27,781 nt of DNA from Lachnospiraceae bacterium UBA3863 (GCA_002392385.1 DGGX01000252.1:21389-49169), one strand, 5' to 3'. Numbered from the stretch's first letter, positions 8,100 to 17,061 are shown. Made by a program: numbers and translations. Notes: generated by a model not told the origin, from the letters alone.

Positions 8100-9389
8100 A
8101 TGTCACAGTCCGTCATTGCTATTATCATTCTCGTGGCAGTCATCATCTTATATGCGACGGAGAAGATCCCGCTGGTGCTGACATCCATGCTGTCCATGCT
8201 GGCCATGTACTTCAGCGGCATACTGGAGTTCGGAGATGCCTTCGGCGGTTTTGCCAACAACGCCACCCACATGGTCATCGGCATGAGCATTTTCGGTGTG
8301 GCATTCTCATCCACCGGCCTGGCCGATCTCATCGGTGAGAAGCTGGGAGAATTCTTCTCCAAACATCAGATGTCCGAGAAGAAATTCCTCACGCTGGGCA
8401 CCATTCTCAGCGCTGTTCTGAGCACGGTCATCTCACCGGTCCTGATCGTGGCCATCTTCATGAACATCATCGACGGCCTTGCCAGCCAGAAGGGCTCTGT
8501 GATCACCCGCAGACATACCGTCCTTCCCCTGTCTCAGGCGGCTACCGCCGGCGCATCCTCCACGATCATCAGCTCTACGACCGTCATCCTTTCCTCCGGC
8601 CTTCTGGCGGAGTCCGCCATGGGCCGCGGATTCACCTTCTTCGAGCCCGCCCTGATCGGCGGCACCTTCCTGCTGACCCATATCCTCTTCTACGCCACCA
8701 TCGGCTACCCCCTGATGAAGAAGGTCTATAACTTTGAGGAAAAGCCCCTGGTCATCCACGAAAAGAACGAGGAGAAAAAGGAGAGATCCAAATATAAGTG
8801 CACCATGACCCTGGTCATCCTGGCCATCTGCGTCCTTTTCTTCATCTTCTCCGATTTCAAGCTGGGCGCCATGGCCATGGCGGGCGGCGCTGCCCTCATC
8901 CTGACCGGCTGCATCACCGCCGACGAGGCCTTCAACAAGATCAACTGGCCCATCGTTCTCCTGGTCGCCTGCTCCATCGGATTTGCCAAGGGTATTGACG
9001 TCAGCGGCGCCGGCGTCGCCATCGCCGAGTTCCTGATCAGACTGTGCGGCCCCCTGGCACAGACCGGTATCGGCCTCTGCATCATCGGCCTGATCGCCTC
9101 CTCCCTGCTCTCCAATGTGATGAGCAACTCCTCGACCGCCCTGATCCTGATCCCCATCCTCTTCGTCATGGCGGAGAAGATCGGCTGCCCCTACCTGCCT
9201 GTGGCCTTGTCTGCCGGCGTCGGCGCGGGCCTGGCCATGGCCACCCCCATCTGCACCACCAACATCACCCAGACGACCCCCGTCGGCTACCGCTTCAAGG
9301 ATTACCTGATCGTCGGCGGCCTGCTGAACGTGTGCAGCATCATCACCTGCACTATCGTGCTGTATCTGGTGTTCTTCCTCGGAAAGTAA
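8100..9389 (+). CDS. DASS/SLC13-like (ion transporter superfamily) anion symporter
   Basis: 429 residues with GGGAGGAGAGG before the ATG. It is a polytopic membrane protein of about 10-12 hydrophobic segments with two similar halves. The first half has a helix-break segment around QAATAGASSTIISSTT. The second half has SNVMSNSSTALILIPI, close to the SNT signature of the SLC13/DASS family, which couples sodium to uptake of dicarboxylates, tricarboxylates or sulfate. A charged cytoplasmic loop (EKNEEKKERSKYK) separates the halves. It sits alone behind a sigma-54 promoter, so uptake is probably induced with the catabolic genes. The likely substrate is an organic anion; its identity is unknown. 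Confidence 0.78.
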   Translation: MSQSVIAIIILVAVIILYATEKIPLVLTSMLSMLAMYFSGILEFGDAFGGFANNATHMVIGMSIFGVAFSSTGLADLIGEKLGEFFSKHQMSEKKFLTLGTILSAVLSTVISPVLIVAIFMNIIDGLASQKGSVITRRHTVLPLSQAATAGASSTIISSTTVILSSGLLAESAMGRGFTFFEPALIGGTFLLTHILFYATIGYPLMKKVYNFEEKPLVIHEKNEEKKERSKYKCTMTLVILAICVLFFIFSDFKLGAMAMAGGAALILTGCITADEAFNKINWPIVLLVACSIGFAKGIDVSGAGVAIAEFLIRLCGPLAQTGIGLCIIGLIASSLLSNVMSNSSTALILIPILFVMAEKIGCPYLPVALSAGVGAGLAMATPICTTNITQTTPVGYRFKDYLIVGGLLNVCSIITCTIVLYLVFFLGK

Positions 9390-9464
9390 AGAAAACTGAC
9401 ATCCCGGCCTTCCGGGCAGGAATGATCTCACAGACATCCACATCCATAGTCATACTTACACAGA

Positions 9465-9497
9465 AGGACCGCAGGAGCCCCCACCTCCTGCGGTCCT
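9465..9497 (+). terminator. Strong hairpin between transporter and lysR
   Basis: The 12-bp perfect stem GGACCGCAGGAG/CTCCTGCGGTCC (9466-9477 with 9485-9496) has a 7-nt loop. No T-run follows, so it may stabilise the transporter mRNA 3' end or terminate inefficiently. Confidence 0.5.
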
Positions 9498-9560
9498 GTG
9501 GAATAATCCTCTCCCCATATACGGTACTGAACGATACATAATTCAAAACGGAGGAGATCT

Positions 9561-10430
9561 ATGGATCTGCGCTTACTGAAGTATTTTTTGATGACGGCAC
9601 AGGAGATGAACATCACTTCTGCCGCAAAGATCCTCCACATCACACAGCCGACATTGTCCAAAGAACTCAAACACCTGGAGGACGAACTCGGCATCACATT
9701 GTTCGAACGGTCGGGGAGGAACATAGCCCTGACAGAAGACGGTACCTGGTTCCGGAAGAGGGCGAGAGAGATCATCCGCCTCTCCGATGATCTGGAGAAG
9801 GAATGCATCGCCATCAGCAATTCCGATATCCATGGAGATCTCAGCATTGGCGTAGGCGAAGCGGATTTCCTGAATACGATCGGAAAATGCGTGAATAACG
9901 TGCACACCAAATATCCGCACATCCGGTTCCATATGGTCGGCGGGAGCGGGGACAGATTCCTTGAGAAAATGGACGGCGGTGAACTGGACTTCATCGTGCT
10001 GATCGATTCCCCGGATATCAAACAATACAACTACGTCCGTCTGCCGGACCAGGAACTGCGCGGCCTGTATATGCTCAGGGATATGCCGCAGGTGGAAAAG
10101 GGATACGTCACGCCGGAGGACCTCCGCGAACTTCCGCTGATCCTACCGAAAAGGAAGGGCCTGCATTTCATCCTCAGGAACTGGGCCGGCATGGAGTATG
10201 ATGATCTGAACGTAGTCGCCACCTATAATCTGATCTATGCAGTGAGGACACTGGCGGAGAACGGCGTGGGCTGCGTCATGTGCAACAGCGGGTGCATCCA
10301 TTCTTCCAAGCTGGCGTTTGTGCCGCTGAAACCGGTCTATACAGATCAGTTTTACGTCCTGTATAAGCAGAAGAATCCCATGAAACCAAGTGCAAGGGTC
10401 TTTCTGGAGGAGTTGAGGAAACTGGTATAA
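9561..10430 (+). CDS. LysR-family transcriptional regulator 1
   Basis: 289 residues with GGAGGAG 6 nt before the ATG. Residues 1-62 are the LysR winged helix-turn-helix (YFLMTAQEMNITSAAKILHI, TQPTLSKELKHLEDELG, LFERSGRNIALTEDG). The rest is the periplasmic-binding-protein-like effector domain. It lies downstream of the transporter in the same direction, and a hairpin separates the two. I see no divergent partner gene. It could set a second, effector-specific level of control on the cupin or the transporter. The effector is not predictable. Confidence 0.92.
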   Translation: MDLRLLKYFLMTAQEMNITSAAKILHITQPTLSKELKHLEDELGITLFERSGRNIALTEDGTWFRKRAREIIRLSDDLEKECIAISNSDIHGDLSIGVGEADFLNTIGKCVNNVHTKYPHIRFHMVGGSGDRFLEKMDGGELDFIVLIDSPDIKQYNYVRLPDQELRGLYMLRDMPQVEKGYVTPEDLRELPLILPKRKGLHFILRNWAGMEYDDLNVVATYNLIYAVRTLAENGVGCVMCNSGCIHSSKLAFVPLKPVYTDQFYVLYKQKNPMKPSARVFLEELRKLV

Positions 10431-10447
10431 TAAAAACGAGAGTACAG

Positions 10448-10485
10448 GAAGCGCTGTCGGAGTTTCGACCGGGCAGCGCTTCTTT
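10448..10485 (+). terminator. Intrinsic terminator after LysR 1
   Basis: The stem GAAGCGCTG/CAGCGCTTC (10448-10456 with 10474-10482) is followed by TTT and an A/T-rich stretch. Confidence 0.75.
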
Positions 10486-10494
10486 AAAAATAAT

Positions 10495-10534
10495 AATGGT
10501 TATTCTCCATGCAGATCCATGCAGAATAACCATT
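10495..10534. repeat. 12-bp perfect inverted repeat upstream of the cupin gene
   Basis: The arms AATGGTTATTCT (10495-10506) and AGAATAACCATT (10523-10534) enclose a 16-nt loop containing the direct repeat CCATGCAGAT/CCATGCAGA. It may be a second terminator (TTTT follows) or an operator for the cupin gene 84 nt further on. Confidence 0.6.
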
Positions 10535-10617
10535 TTACGGGCAGATTCTCTCTGCCTAAGATATGAAGTATAAATACGAAAAGATGCCTGCGGAGCAGGC
10601 CCGGAAAGGAGACCGAT

Positions 10618-10965
10618 ATGGAATATGCGAAATTTGCAGACGCAAGAGTGACCAGGATCACAGAAGGCCCTAAAGCAGGCACAGAAGTGAGACTGCTGTC
10701 CCACAACGAGGAGATGACGATCGTTCACAACGTGCGTCCAGCCGGCGCTGTCTTCCCGCCGCACGCACACCCTGCCGCACAGGTGTATATCATTGTGAAG
10801 GGCAAGGTCGAACTGACAGTAGGTGAAGAGACCAGGGTCCTCACAGACGGCGACACATGGTTCGTCCCCTCGGAGGTTCCCCATGGTGCCAGAGTCCTGG
10901 AGGATACGGTCGAGTACGAAGTCTTCGTTCCCGGGCGCGAAGATCTGGCCAAAACATACGGATGA
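10618..10965 (+). CDS. Cupin-domain small protein
   Basis: 115 residues with AAAGGAG 8 nt before the ATG. It is a single cupin barrel. Motif 1 is FPPHAHPAAQVYIIVKGKVE with His residues that could bind metal. Motif 2 is GDTWFVPSEVPHGARV with a further His. Such small cupins act as isomerases, dioxygenases, decarboxylases or ligand-binding sensors, and sequence alone does not separate these. It lies in the island but has no sigma-54 promoter, only a weak TATAAA about 50 nt upstream. A strong terminator follows. Confidence 0.88.
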   Translation: MEYAKFADARVTRITEGPKAGTEVRLLSHNEEMTIVHNVRPAGAVFPPHAHPAAQVYIIVKGKVELTVGEETRVLTDGDTWFVPSEVPHGARVLEDTVEYEVFVPGREDLAKTYG

Positions 10966-10990
10966 GTTTCTGCGGATTCCCCTTTCTGCA

Positions 10991-11053
10991 GAAACAGAGG
11001 CGGACAGAGATGACCGCGGATGCGGTCTCTCTGTCCGCCTCTCTTTCTGTTTC
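10991..11053. terminator. Long terminator hairpin between convergent cupin and SDR1 genes
   Basis: AGAGGCGGACAGAGA (10996-11010) pairs perfectly with 11028-11042. An inner ACCGC/GCGGT and an outer GAAACAG/CTGTTTC extend the stem. T-rich sequence follows on the plus strand. It sits between genes that converge. Confidence 0.82.
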
Positions 11054-11080
11054 AGCCGGTAAGCAGCTGAGAGATCCGGA

Positions 11081-11869
11081 TCAGTTGAAGTACCGTCCCT
11101 TCTCGATGACCAGGTTCTGGCCGGTCATGCAGCGGCTCATGTCGCAGGCCAGGAAGAGAGCGCCGTAGGCCATGTCGCGGGCGGGGATCATGCCGTCGAA
11201 GGACTGGTTGATGTAGTGGTTGGCATACTTGCGCATGCTGTTGCCGCCGGCGGAGACGGCCTTGTCGGCCACGAAGGCGCGGGAGGCGGCGGACTCGGTG
11301 AGGCCGGGGCAGAGGGCGTTGACGCGGATGCCGGTGCCGGCGAAGCGGATGGCCATGTTCCGGGTCAGGGTGTTGAGGGCTCCCTTGGAGGAGGTGTAGG
11401 CCACGCCGTTGCCGGGCTTGAGGCCGTTGATGGAGGAGACGTTGACGATGACGCCCTCATTCTTGGGGATGAAATGCTGGGCAGCCTTGCGGCAGAGCAT
11501 GAAGGGGCCGCGGAGATTGAGGTTGATCATGAAGTCCCACTGGTCATTGGTGGTGGTCTCGATGGCGCTGGTGTCGCCCGCGCCGGCGTTATTGACCAGG
11601 ATGTCCACGTCGCCGAACTCCTTGATGGCGCGTTCGAAGGCTCTGTCGGCCAGGGTCTCGTCGGTGACGTCGCCCTGCATGGCGACAGCCCTTCCGGGAA
11701 GTCCCTTGGCATTGATCTCGTCGGCGGCCTTCTGCAGCACGTCGGCACGGCGGGAGATCATAAGGACATTGGCACCTTCTTCGACAAAAAGCTCGGAGAT
11801 GGCGTATCCGATCCCCTCGCTGGCACCGGTGACGATGACGCTTTTGCCTTCCAGCAGCAGTCTGTTCAT
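11081..11869 (-). CDS. Short-chain dehydrogenase/reductase 1 (classical SDR)
   Basis: 262 residues from the ATG at 11869, which has AAGGAGG 6 nt upstream; the frame extends further 5' without support. It has the Rossmann motif TGASEGIG (14-21), NNAG (93-96), Ser145 in NVSSING, and catalytic Tyr158-x3-Lys162. The Arg pair after beta-2 (ISRRADV, 39-43) favours NADP(H). It probably oxidises or reduces a hydroxy/keto group on a small substrate or CoA ester. A sigma-54 promoter lies 51 nt upstream, and the gene is divergent from the EBP gene. It lacks the N-terminal extension of the other two SDRs. BaiA- or 3-oxoacyl-reductase-like activity cannot be excluded. Confidence 0.9.
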   Translation of the reverse strand: MNRLLLEGKSVIVTGASEGIGYAISELFVEEGANVLMISRRADVLQKAADEINAKGLPGRAVAMQGDVTDETLADRAFERAIKEFGDVDILVNNAGAGDTSAIETTTNDQWDFMINLNLRGPFMLCRKAAQHFIPKNEGVIVNVSSINGLKPGNGVAYTSSKGALNTLTRNMAIRFAGTGIRVNALCPGLTESAASRAFVADKAVSAGGNSMRKYANHYINQSFDGMIPARDMAYGALFLACDMSRCMTGQNLVIEKGRYFN

Positions 11870-11918
11870 ACTTACCTCCTTTTTGAGAAAACACGGAATA
11901 TATTTCTGGTTATATTCA

Positions 11919-11934
11919 AGCAAATTGTGTGCCA
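11919..11934 (-). promoter_or_regulatory. Sigma-54 promoter of SDR1
   Basis: Read on the minus strand: TGGCAC-ACAAT-TTGCT with GG-N10-GC. It lies about 50 nt upstream of the SDR1 start codon. The -24 part continues as TGGCACACA, so it also contains the GTGTGCCA word. Confidence 0.82.
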
Positions 11935-12012
11935 GCAGTTGACGGCTTTCGCGGACGAAGGGCGCTCCGGACGGGCGCATGGATCGCTCACAGGGCAGAG
12001 GCCCTGTTTTTT

Positions 12013-12041
12013 TTGCCAGAGGAGGAATGAGTAGTTATAAT
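12013..12041 (+). promoter_or_regulatory. Sigma-A promoter of the EBP gene
   Basis: The -35 box TTGCCA (12013-12018) and -10 box TATAAT (12036-12041) are separated by exactly 17 bp. Transcription would start near 12049. This matches the expectation that an EBP is made by housekeeping polymerase while its targets use sigma-54. Confidence 0.8.
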
Positions 12042-12060
12042 AGGGCCAGAAGTGTGCAAT

Positions 12061-12119
12061 GTCATGCCATGACGTGACAGAAGGCGCGTCATGAAGGCAC
12101 GTCATGAAGGCGCGTCATG
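12061..12119. repeat. Palindrome and three 13-bp direct repeats in the EBP leader
   Basis: GTCATG-C-CATGAC (12061-12073) is followed by three tandem copies of AAGGCRCGTCATG (12081-12093, 12094-12106, 12107-12119). All share the word GTCATG and lie between the EBP transcription start and its ribosome binding site. A candidate autoregulatory operator; they could also act on divergent SDR1. Confidence 0.75.
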
Positions 12120-12150
12120 AAGGCCGGAAGCTGGCGGGGAGGAAGACCAT

Positions 12151-14037
12151 ATGGCGGAGAGAACGCAGGCGAGGGACCGCGGGTCCATGGAAAGGCCGGA
12201 GATCGAGAAGCATCTGGAACTCTATCTGCAGAGATTCTTCCGGATCGTTGAGGGGGACAGGAGTCTTGCGGACGCGGCCCTGCTTCTGGTGGATGAGGAG
12301 GGCAGGCAGCGGCTGCTTCTGGGCGCACAGACGCTCACAGAGGAGCTGGCGAGACGGCATTTTGTCCGGGACAGTGTCTGGAACGCGCGGACGGCAGGGG
12401 AATGCGCCGTGGTCAGGGGACTGCGGACGCGGACGGCCTGTGAGACGCGGGGCGCCGAGAACGGGGAGGACCTGAGCGGCCTGGCTGTCTGGTTTCATCC
12501 TATCCTGCTAACGCCCGAAGAGGCCCCGGCGTCCCTTGTCTGCTGTGGAGGCGTGGCCGTCCTGGCGCCGGTCGGGTCCTACTCGCCCGCCTATGGGGTG
12601 CTGGCGGCTTCCATAGCCCACGACCTGGTCATGAACCTGCATTTTCGCAGGACCAGCGACCGTCTCTTCGAGCGCAGCGGCGGCGGTGTGATCTCTGTGG
12701 ACACACAGATGCGGGATGGGGAGATCATGATCGCCTCCTGCAATGACACCCTCTTCCGGATCCTGGATATTCCGGGGCAGCCGGCAGACTACATCGGCAG
12801 GCCCCTGTATGCGCTTCTGGACAGGACGGCTGTCAACCGCCGCTTTATTGAGGCAGTCAGGGGGACGGAGAAGATCGAGGACAGCCGCATGACGATCTCG
12901 GTCGGCGGCAGGAGGATCCACTGTATCGTCTCGGCCGACCGCTATGTCCAGACAGCCCTCAACGTGAGGGCCACGACCTTCTTCATCACCACGGACCAGC
13001 AGATCTCCGGCAACATCGCCCGCAGGACCATGAACAGCGCCCTGCTGACCTTCGGGGATATCGTGGGTGAATCCACGGTCATCCGCAACGCCATCCACCG
13101 GGCCAGGCAGATCGCCGCCACAGGCAGCAATGTCCTCCTGACCGGGGAGAGCGGCGTGGGCAAGGATGTATTCGCCCAGGCCATCCACAACGAGAGCAGC
13201 CGGTCCGCCGGACCTTTTGTCGCTGTCAACTGCGCGGCCCTGCCCAGGGAGCTCATCGCCAGCGAGCTCTTCGGCTACGACGAGGGCGCCTTCACGGGGG
13301 CCAAAAGGGGCGGCAACATCGGCAAGTTCGAGCTGGCCTCGGGCGGAACCATCTTCCTGGACGAGATCGGGGACCTGCCGCTGGATCTGCAGGGCATGCT
13401 GCTGCGGATCGTGGAGCAGAAGCAGTTCTCCAGGCTGGGGAGCAGCCGGTCCGTGCAGGCGGACACCCGGATCATCTCCGCCACCAATGCCGACCTCCTC
13501 GCGCTGGTGCGGGAGAAGCGGTTCCGGGAGGACCTTTATTATCGCCTCAGCACCATGCAGGTGTCCCTGCCGCCCCTGCGGGACCGGGAGGATGACGCCG
13601 TCATCCTGGCGGAGTATTTCCTGAGAAAAATCTGCGACAGGACCGGCCGTGAGGAGGCCATGGTCCTTACGGAGGAGTCCAGGGACCTGCTCAGGCGCCT
13701 GACCTTCCCGGGCAATATCCGGGAGCTGCAGAACCTCATGGAGAGCATCTCCCTCATGTACGATGACCCCTATTTGCGGCCGGAATATATCCTGAACACC
13801 CTGCCTGCCGGAGAGAGGCCGGAGACCGGGCCGGCCAGGATGCCGCTGCAGCAGGCGCCCGGGTACGGAGCGGCCGGGCCCTGGGACAGGCAGCATATCC
13901 GCCATGTGCGGCTGGACGCCCGGCAGATCGCGGAGGCCATCGAACTGTGCGGCAACAATAAGACCGCCGCCGCACACTATCTGGGCATCTCCATACGGAC
14001 ACTCTACCGGCGGATGGAACAGCTGGGAATGAAATGA
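12151..14037 (+). CDS. Sigma-54-dependent enhancer-binding protein (AcoR-like layout, Fis-type HTH)
   Basis: 628 residues with GGGAGGAAG before the ATG. Residues 1-165 form a GAF-like sensor similar in layout to AcoR-type activators. Residues about 170-285 form a PAS-like domain. Residues about 300-540 are the AAA+ sigma-54 interaction domain: Walker A GESGVGKD (332-339), intact GAFTGA (379-384), Walker B IFLDEIG (401-407), and the arginine-finger region FREDLYYRL (458-466). Residues about 592-625 are a Fis-type helix-turn-helix ([21 protein letters not shown]). There is no receiver domain, so it should be switched by a bound small molecule rather than a kinase. It is the only activator of this class in the window and is flanked by sigma-54 promoters, so it is very likely the regulon activator. 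Confidence 0.95.
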   Translation: MAERTQARDRGSMERPEIEKHLELYLQRFFRIVEGDRSLADAALLLVDEEGRQRLLLGAQTLTEELARRHFVRDSVWNARTAGECAVVRGLRTRTACETRGAENGEDLSGLAVWFHPILLTPEEAPASLVCCGGVAVLAPVGSYSPAYGVLAASIAHDLVMNLHFRRTSDRLFERSGGGVISVDTQMRDGEIMIASCNDTLFRILDIPGQPADYIGRPLYALLDRTAVNRRFIEAVRGTEKIEDSRMTISVGGRRIHCIVSADRYVQTALNVRATTFFITTDQQISGNIARRTMNSALLTFGDIVGESTVIRNAIHRARQIAATGSNVLLTGESGVGKDVFAQAIHNESSRSAGPFVAVNCAALPRELIASELFGYDEGAFTGAKRGGNIGKFELASGGTIFLDEIGDLPLDLQGMLLRIVEQKQFSRLGSSRSVQADTRIISATNADLLALVREKRFREDLYYRLSTMQVSLPPLRDREDDAVILAEYFLRKICDRTGREEAMVLTEESRDLLRRLTFPGNIRELQNLMESISLMYDDPYLRPEYILNTLPAGERPETGPARMPLQQAPGYGAAGPWDRQHIRHVRLDARQIAEAIELCGNNKTAAAHYLGISIRTLYRRMEQLGMK

Positions 14038-14062
14038 GGCAGCGGAGCTGCCGGGAACAGAG

Positions 14063-14096
14063 AAAAGGGCGTCACATAGTGACCGCCCTTTTTTTT
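14063..14096 (+). terminator. Intrinsic terminator of the EBP gene
   Basis: The stem AAGGGCG-TCAC/GTGA-C-CGCCCTT has a 3-nt loop and is followed by eight T residues. Confidence 0.92.
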
Positions 14097-14135
14097 GTGC
14101 CTTTGTAAAGAGGTGACACGCTAAGGCATGCCTCC

Positions 14136-14234
14136 TGGCACACAGCTACAGTTTTCATATGGACAGAAGGAGAGTAAAAGCTGACCCATTCAAGGACCTG
14201 TTTCGTTTTTTGTTTTTACAGGGTCGGGCACACA
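14136..14234 (+). promoter_or_regulatory. Candidate activator sites and T-tracts upstream of MmgE/PrpD 1
   Basis: TGGCACACA (14136-14144) and GGGCACACA (14226-14234) are reverse-orientation copies of the TGTGTGCCA word seen before the transporter. The first is about 100 bp upstream of the -24 box. Between them is a run of T-tracts (14203-14217), which could bend DNA for activator looping. Confidence 0.55.
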
Positions 14235-14237
14235 ATC

Positions 14238-14253
14238 TGGCATGCTGTTTGCT
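14238..14253 (+). promoter_or_regulatory. Sigma-54 promoter of MmgE/PrpD 1 and the CoA-transferase
   Basis: TGGCAT-GCTGT-TTGCT with GG-N10-GC (14239-14240 and 14251-14252). It lies 54 nt before the start codon. It presumably also drives the CoA-transferase downstream. Confidence 0.85.
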
Positions 14254-14306
14254 ACATTTCTGTCAAAGACCAGTTTCATTCATTCCGAAGAGGAAAGGAG
14301 CTACGT

Positions 14307-15728
14307 ATGAAAATCAGTGATATGATCACTCCCGCACAGGATCCCGCGGGCAAGCTGGCGGAATTCACAGCCAACCTGAAGTATGAGGACATCCCCGCGG
14401 AACAGGCGGACTACATCAAGAGAGACATCCTGGATGCCATGTCCTCCATGCTCGGCGGATCCACAGGTCCCGCTGTTGCGCAGACCATGAACTATGTCCG
14501 CAGCATGGCGGACAGCGGCAAGGCCAGAGTAGCCGTCTATGGCGACGCCCTGCCGCCCACCCTGGCAGCTTATGCCAATGGTGTGATCGCCAGAGCCGTG
14601 GACCTGGGTGACACCGGCGTCACCGGCGGGCATATCTGCGAGTGGATCGCCCCCACTCTGCTGGCCTATCTGTCCTACACCGACCAGAAGATCTCCGGCA
14701 AGGAGCTGATCACCGCTTTTGCGGCCGGTGCCGAGTGGGGCGCCAGGGAGCACACCTGCATGCGTCTTCAGTACAACACCACCACCTCCCCCGGCGAGTG
14801 CGGCGGCTCCCGCTACGCGACTATCTTCCTGGCCAAGCTGGCCGGTCTCAACAAGGATCAGATCTGGGACGCTGCCGGTATGTCCTTCCAGGCCCATGCC
14901 GCCACCACGCAGCAGAAATACAATGAGGGCACCCCCGATGTCCGTCTCCAGCACGGATATATCGCTTCCGACGCCATCACGGCGGTGGAACTGGTCAAGC
15001 AGGGCCTTCCCAGCGTGCATGGCATCTACATGGGCGTGGGCGGCATGATGAAGAACTGTTGCCATGACGACATCTATGATCCCGATTTCCTGACCGCGGA
15101 CCTGGGCAAAAAGTGGGTCTGGAAGGACAACATCACCAACAAGCTCTACGGCGGATGCTACTATAACCACACCCCCATCTATGGCATCCTGAACCTGATG
15201 AAGGACCACGGCATCGCCAAGGAGGATATCGAGTCCATCCACATCACCACCAGCATGGGCTGCCGCTGCACCACCAATCCCATCGAGGAGAAGCAGTATC
15301 CCAGGACCCCGGAGGAGGCCCTTTTCTCCAACCCTTACGCCGCTACCTACGCCATCTTCACCGGCGACTGCTTCATCGACGCCTTCCACGAGGATAATTA
15401 TGAGAAGATGATGGCCGATCCGGAGTTCGTGGACTTCATGAAGAAGTTCTCCTACACCGCCACACCGGAGATCACCACGGCTTTCGACAACTATCCGATC
15501 GAGATCACCCTCAAGGACGGCCGGAAGTTCTCCAAGGTCGAGGGCGACCTGCCCGGCAACCAGAAGAATCCCATGACCTGGGAGCAGGCTATCGCCAAGT
15601 TCGAGAAGGTCCAGAAATTCTCCGCCGTCGACCTCGGCAAGGCCAAGTACGACAAGGTCATCGAGATCTGCAGGAACCTCGAGAACGTGGATGACGTCCG
15701 CGTCCTCTTCGAGGCCATGGTACCGTAA
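14307..15728 (+). CDS. MmgE/PrpD family protein 1
   Basis: 473 residues with AAAGGAG 6 nt before the ATG. It has the long helical MmgE/PrpD fold: N-terminal DYIKRDILDAMSSMLGGSTGP, the GVIARAVDLGDTG segment that matches the family's conserved D...D/H active-site loop, AAGAEWGAREH, and the C-terminal lid domain with ITLKDGRKF and GNQKNPMTW. Family members dehydrate 2-methylcitrate (PrpD), decarboxylate cis-aconitate or act on iminodisuccinate. These activities act on branched or tricarboxylic acids without a cofactor. It is a close paralogue of the protein at 19191-20627 (long identical blocks). The 72-nt gap to the CoA-transferase contains a small palindromic element, and the two are probably one transcript. 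Confidence 0.88.
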   Translation: MKISDMITPAQDPAGKLAEFTANLKYEDIPAEQADYIKRDILDAMSSMLGGSTGPAVAQTMNYVRSMADSGKARVAVYGDALPPTLAAYANGVIARAVDLGDTGVTGGHICEWIAPTLLAYLSYTDQKISGKELITAFAAGAEWGAREHTCMRLQYNTTTSPGECGGSRYATIFLAKLAGLNKDQIWDAAGMSFQAHAATTQQKYNEGTPDVRLQHGYIASDAITAVELVKQGLPSVHGIYMGVGGMMKNCCHDDIYDPDFLTADLGKKWVWKDNITNKLYGGCYYNHTPIYGILNLMKDHGIAKEDIESIHITTSMGCRCTTNPIEEKQYPRTPEEALFSNPYAATYAIFTGDCFIDAFHEDNYEKMMADPEFVDFMKKFSYTATPEITTAFDNYPIEITLKDGRKFSKVEGDLPGNQKNPMTWEQAIAKFEKVQKFSAVDLGKAKYDKVIEICRNLENVDDVRVLFEAMVP

Positions 15729-15748
15729 CCACCAGTGGGCGCCAGGGT

Positions 15749-15775
15749 CCGCACAGGGGACGGTTCTCTGTGCGG
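15749..15775. repeat. Small palindromic element, copy A
   Basis: The stem CCGCACAG/CTGTGCGG surrounds the 11-nt loop GGGACGGTTCT. The same loop with a different but still fully paired stem occurs at 22129-22155, and a related copy at 20640-20666. It lies inside the PrpD1-CoA-transferase spacer. Confidence 0.8.
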
Positions 15776-15800
15776 CCTGTGGTCACAGAAAGGACAGAAA

Positions 15801-16982
15801 ATGAAAGACATCTTAAGTGATATCAAAGTAGTGGAGCTCTCCACCGCCGCAGCGGGACCCTTCTGCGGCGAGGTGCTGATCGAGTACGGCGCCGACGTGG
15901 TGCTGGTAGAGACCGTCAAGGGCGTGGAGACCCGCGGTACGCCGCAGTTCGCTTACATGAACAGCGGCAAAAAGCCCATCGCCATCAATTTGAAGACAGA
16001 GAGCGGCAAGGAGGCCATGTTCAAGCTGCTGGAGACGGCGGATGTATTTCTGAGCAATTACCGCTACCGCGCACTGGTCAAGTTGGGACTCTCCTATGAG
16101 GAACTGGAGAAGCGCTTCCCCAAGCTGATCTATGCCTATGTGACCGGCTACGGAGATACCGGCGCCATGAAGGACGATCCCGGTTTTGACAACACGGCCT
16201 TCTGGTGCAAGAGCGGCCTTCTGAACGATATGGCGGATTCCAGCTGCAATCCGGTCCTGCCGCCCACCTCCCCCAGCGGCGTCGGCGACATCATGTCCGG
16301 CACTGTCCTGGCCCTGGGCGTGATCGCGGCCATCCGCAGGAGGGACAAGACCGGCAAGGGCGGACGCGTCCGCACCTCCCTCCTGAACATGGGTCTCTAC
16401 TGCAACTTCTCCCAGATGTTCCTGAGCCAGTACGGGACCAAATATCCCAAGACCCGCTATGTGCCCAACAGGGCGCTGTCCAACAGCTACGCGGCCAAAG
16501 ACGGCTGGATCTACCTGATCACCCTGAACTTCCAGAGGGATTTCCCGAAGCTGATCACGGCGCTCGGCCGGCCTGACCTGGTGGGCGATCCCCGGTGGCA
16601 GAACATTCACGACACGGAAGGCCAGAACAACCCGGACGCGCAGGCACTCTGCCGGATCCTGGAGGAATGCTTCAGCAAGTTCACCATCGCGGAGCTGAAG
16701 AAGATCTTCGACGATATCCAGATGGCCCTGGGCATCTATTCCAGCACCGAGGATGCCCTCAAGGACCAGCAGGCCTGGGACAACGGCTTCCTCTACAGGA
16801 TGACCAACTGGGACGGCAAGGAAGTGGTCGCGCCGGCCTATCCGGTGCTGATCGACGACGCAGTGCCCATGGTCAGGACAGATCCCGGCGCCCTGGGCAG
16901 CTATACCCGGGAGTGCATGCAGGGCCTGGGCTACAGCGACGCGGAGATCGAGGCGATGATGGCGGAAGGCGCCATCCGATAA
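15801..16982 (+). CDS. CaiB/BaiF family (class III) CoA-transferase
   Basis: 393 residues. The ATG at 15801 follows AGAAAGGAC and matches the usual N-terminus (LSDIKVVELSTAAAGPFCGEVLIEYGADV). The frame is open 22 codons further upstream through the palindromic element, which I regard as non-coding. The family moves CoA between carboxylic acids through a covalent Asp intermediate; that Asp is Asp163 in SGVGDIMSG. Other motifs are GKKPIAINLKTESGK, LSNYR and YAYVTGYGDTG. In this neighbourhood it would activate the imported acid for the hydratase and dehydrogenases. It converges with lysR 2 without a clear terminator. Confidence 0.93.
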   Translation: MKDILSDIKVVELSTAAAGPFCGEVLIEYGADVVLVETVKGVETRGTPQFAYMNSGKKPIAINLKTESGKEAMFKLLETADVFLSNYRYRALVKLGLSYEELEKRFPKLIYAYVTGYGDTGAMKDDPGFDNTAFWCKSGLLNDMADSSCNPVLPPTSPSGVGDIMSGTVLALGVIAAIRRRDKTGKGGRVRTSLLNMGLYCNFSQMFLSQYGTKYPKTRYVPNRALSNSYAAKDGWIYLITLNFQRDFPKLITALGRPDLVGDPRWQNIHDTEGQNNPDAQALCRILEECFSKFTIAELKKIFDDIQMALGIYSSTEDALKDQQAWDNGFLYRMTNWDGKEVVAPAYPVLIDDAVPMVRTDPGALGSYTRECMQGLGYSDAEIEAMMAEGAIR

Positions 16983-17019
16983 GAGAAGGTATTTCAAATA
17001 AGAGAAGGAATTTCAAACT
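16982..17019. repeat. Tandem 19-bp duplication after the CoA-transferase
   Basis: AAGAGAAGGTATTTCAAAT is followed directly by AAGAGAAGGAATTTCAAAC (17/19 identical). It begins at the stop codon of the CoA-transferase. It looks like replication slippage; no function is evident. Confidence 0.7.
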
Positions 17020-17023
17020 CAGC

Positions 17024-17045
17024 AGAGAGCCGTCCCCTGCGCTGC
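17024..17045 (-). repeat. Degenerate palindromic element, copy D
   Basis: In reverse orientation the loop GGGACGGCTCT matches 10 of 11 positions of the loop in copies A and B, but only about 4 bp of the stem (GCAG/CTGC) remain. Confidence 0.5.
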
Positions 17046-17061
17046 GCAGGCAGACAGGGGA

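Noticed and set aside
12508..13977. Long minus-strand frame opposite the EBP gene
   Set aside because: It is the shadow of a protein with unmistakable AAA+ and Fis motifs.
15813..16997. Long minus-strand frame opposite the CoA-transferase
   Set aside because: It has biased composition, no motifs and no ribosome binding site; the plus-strand CoA-transferase explains the region.
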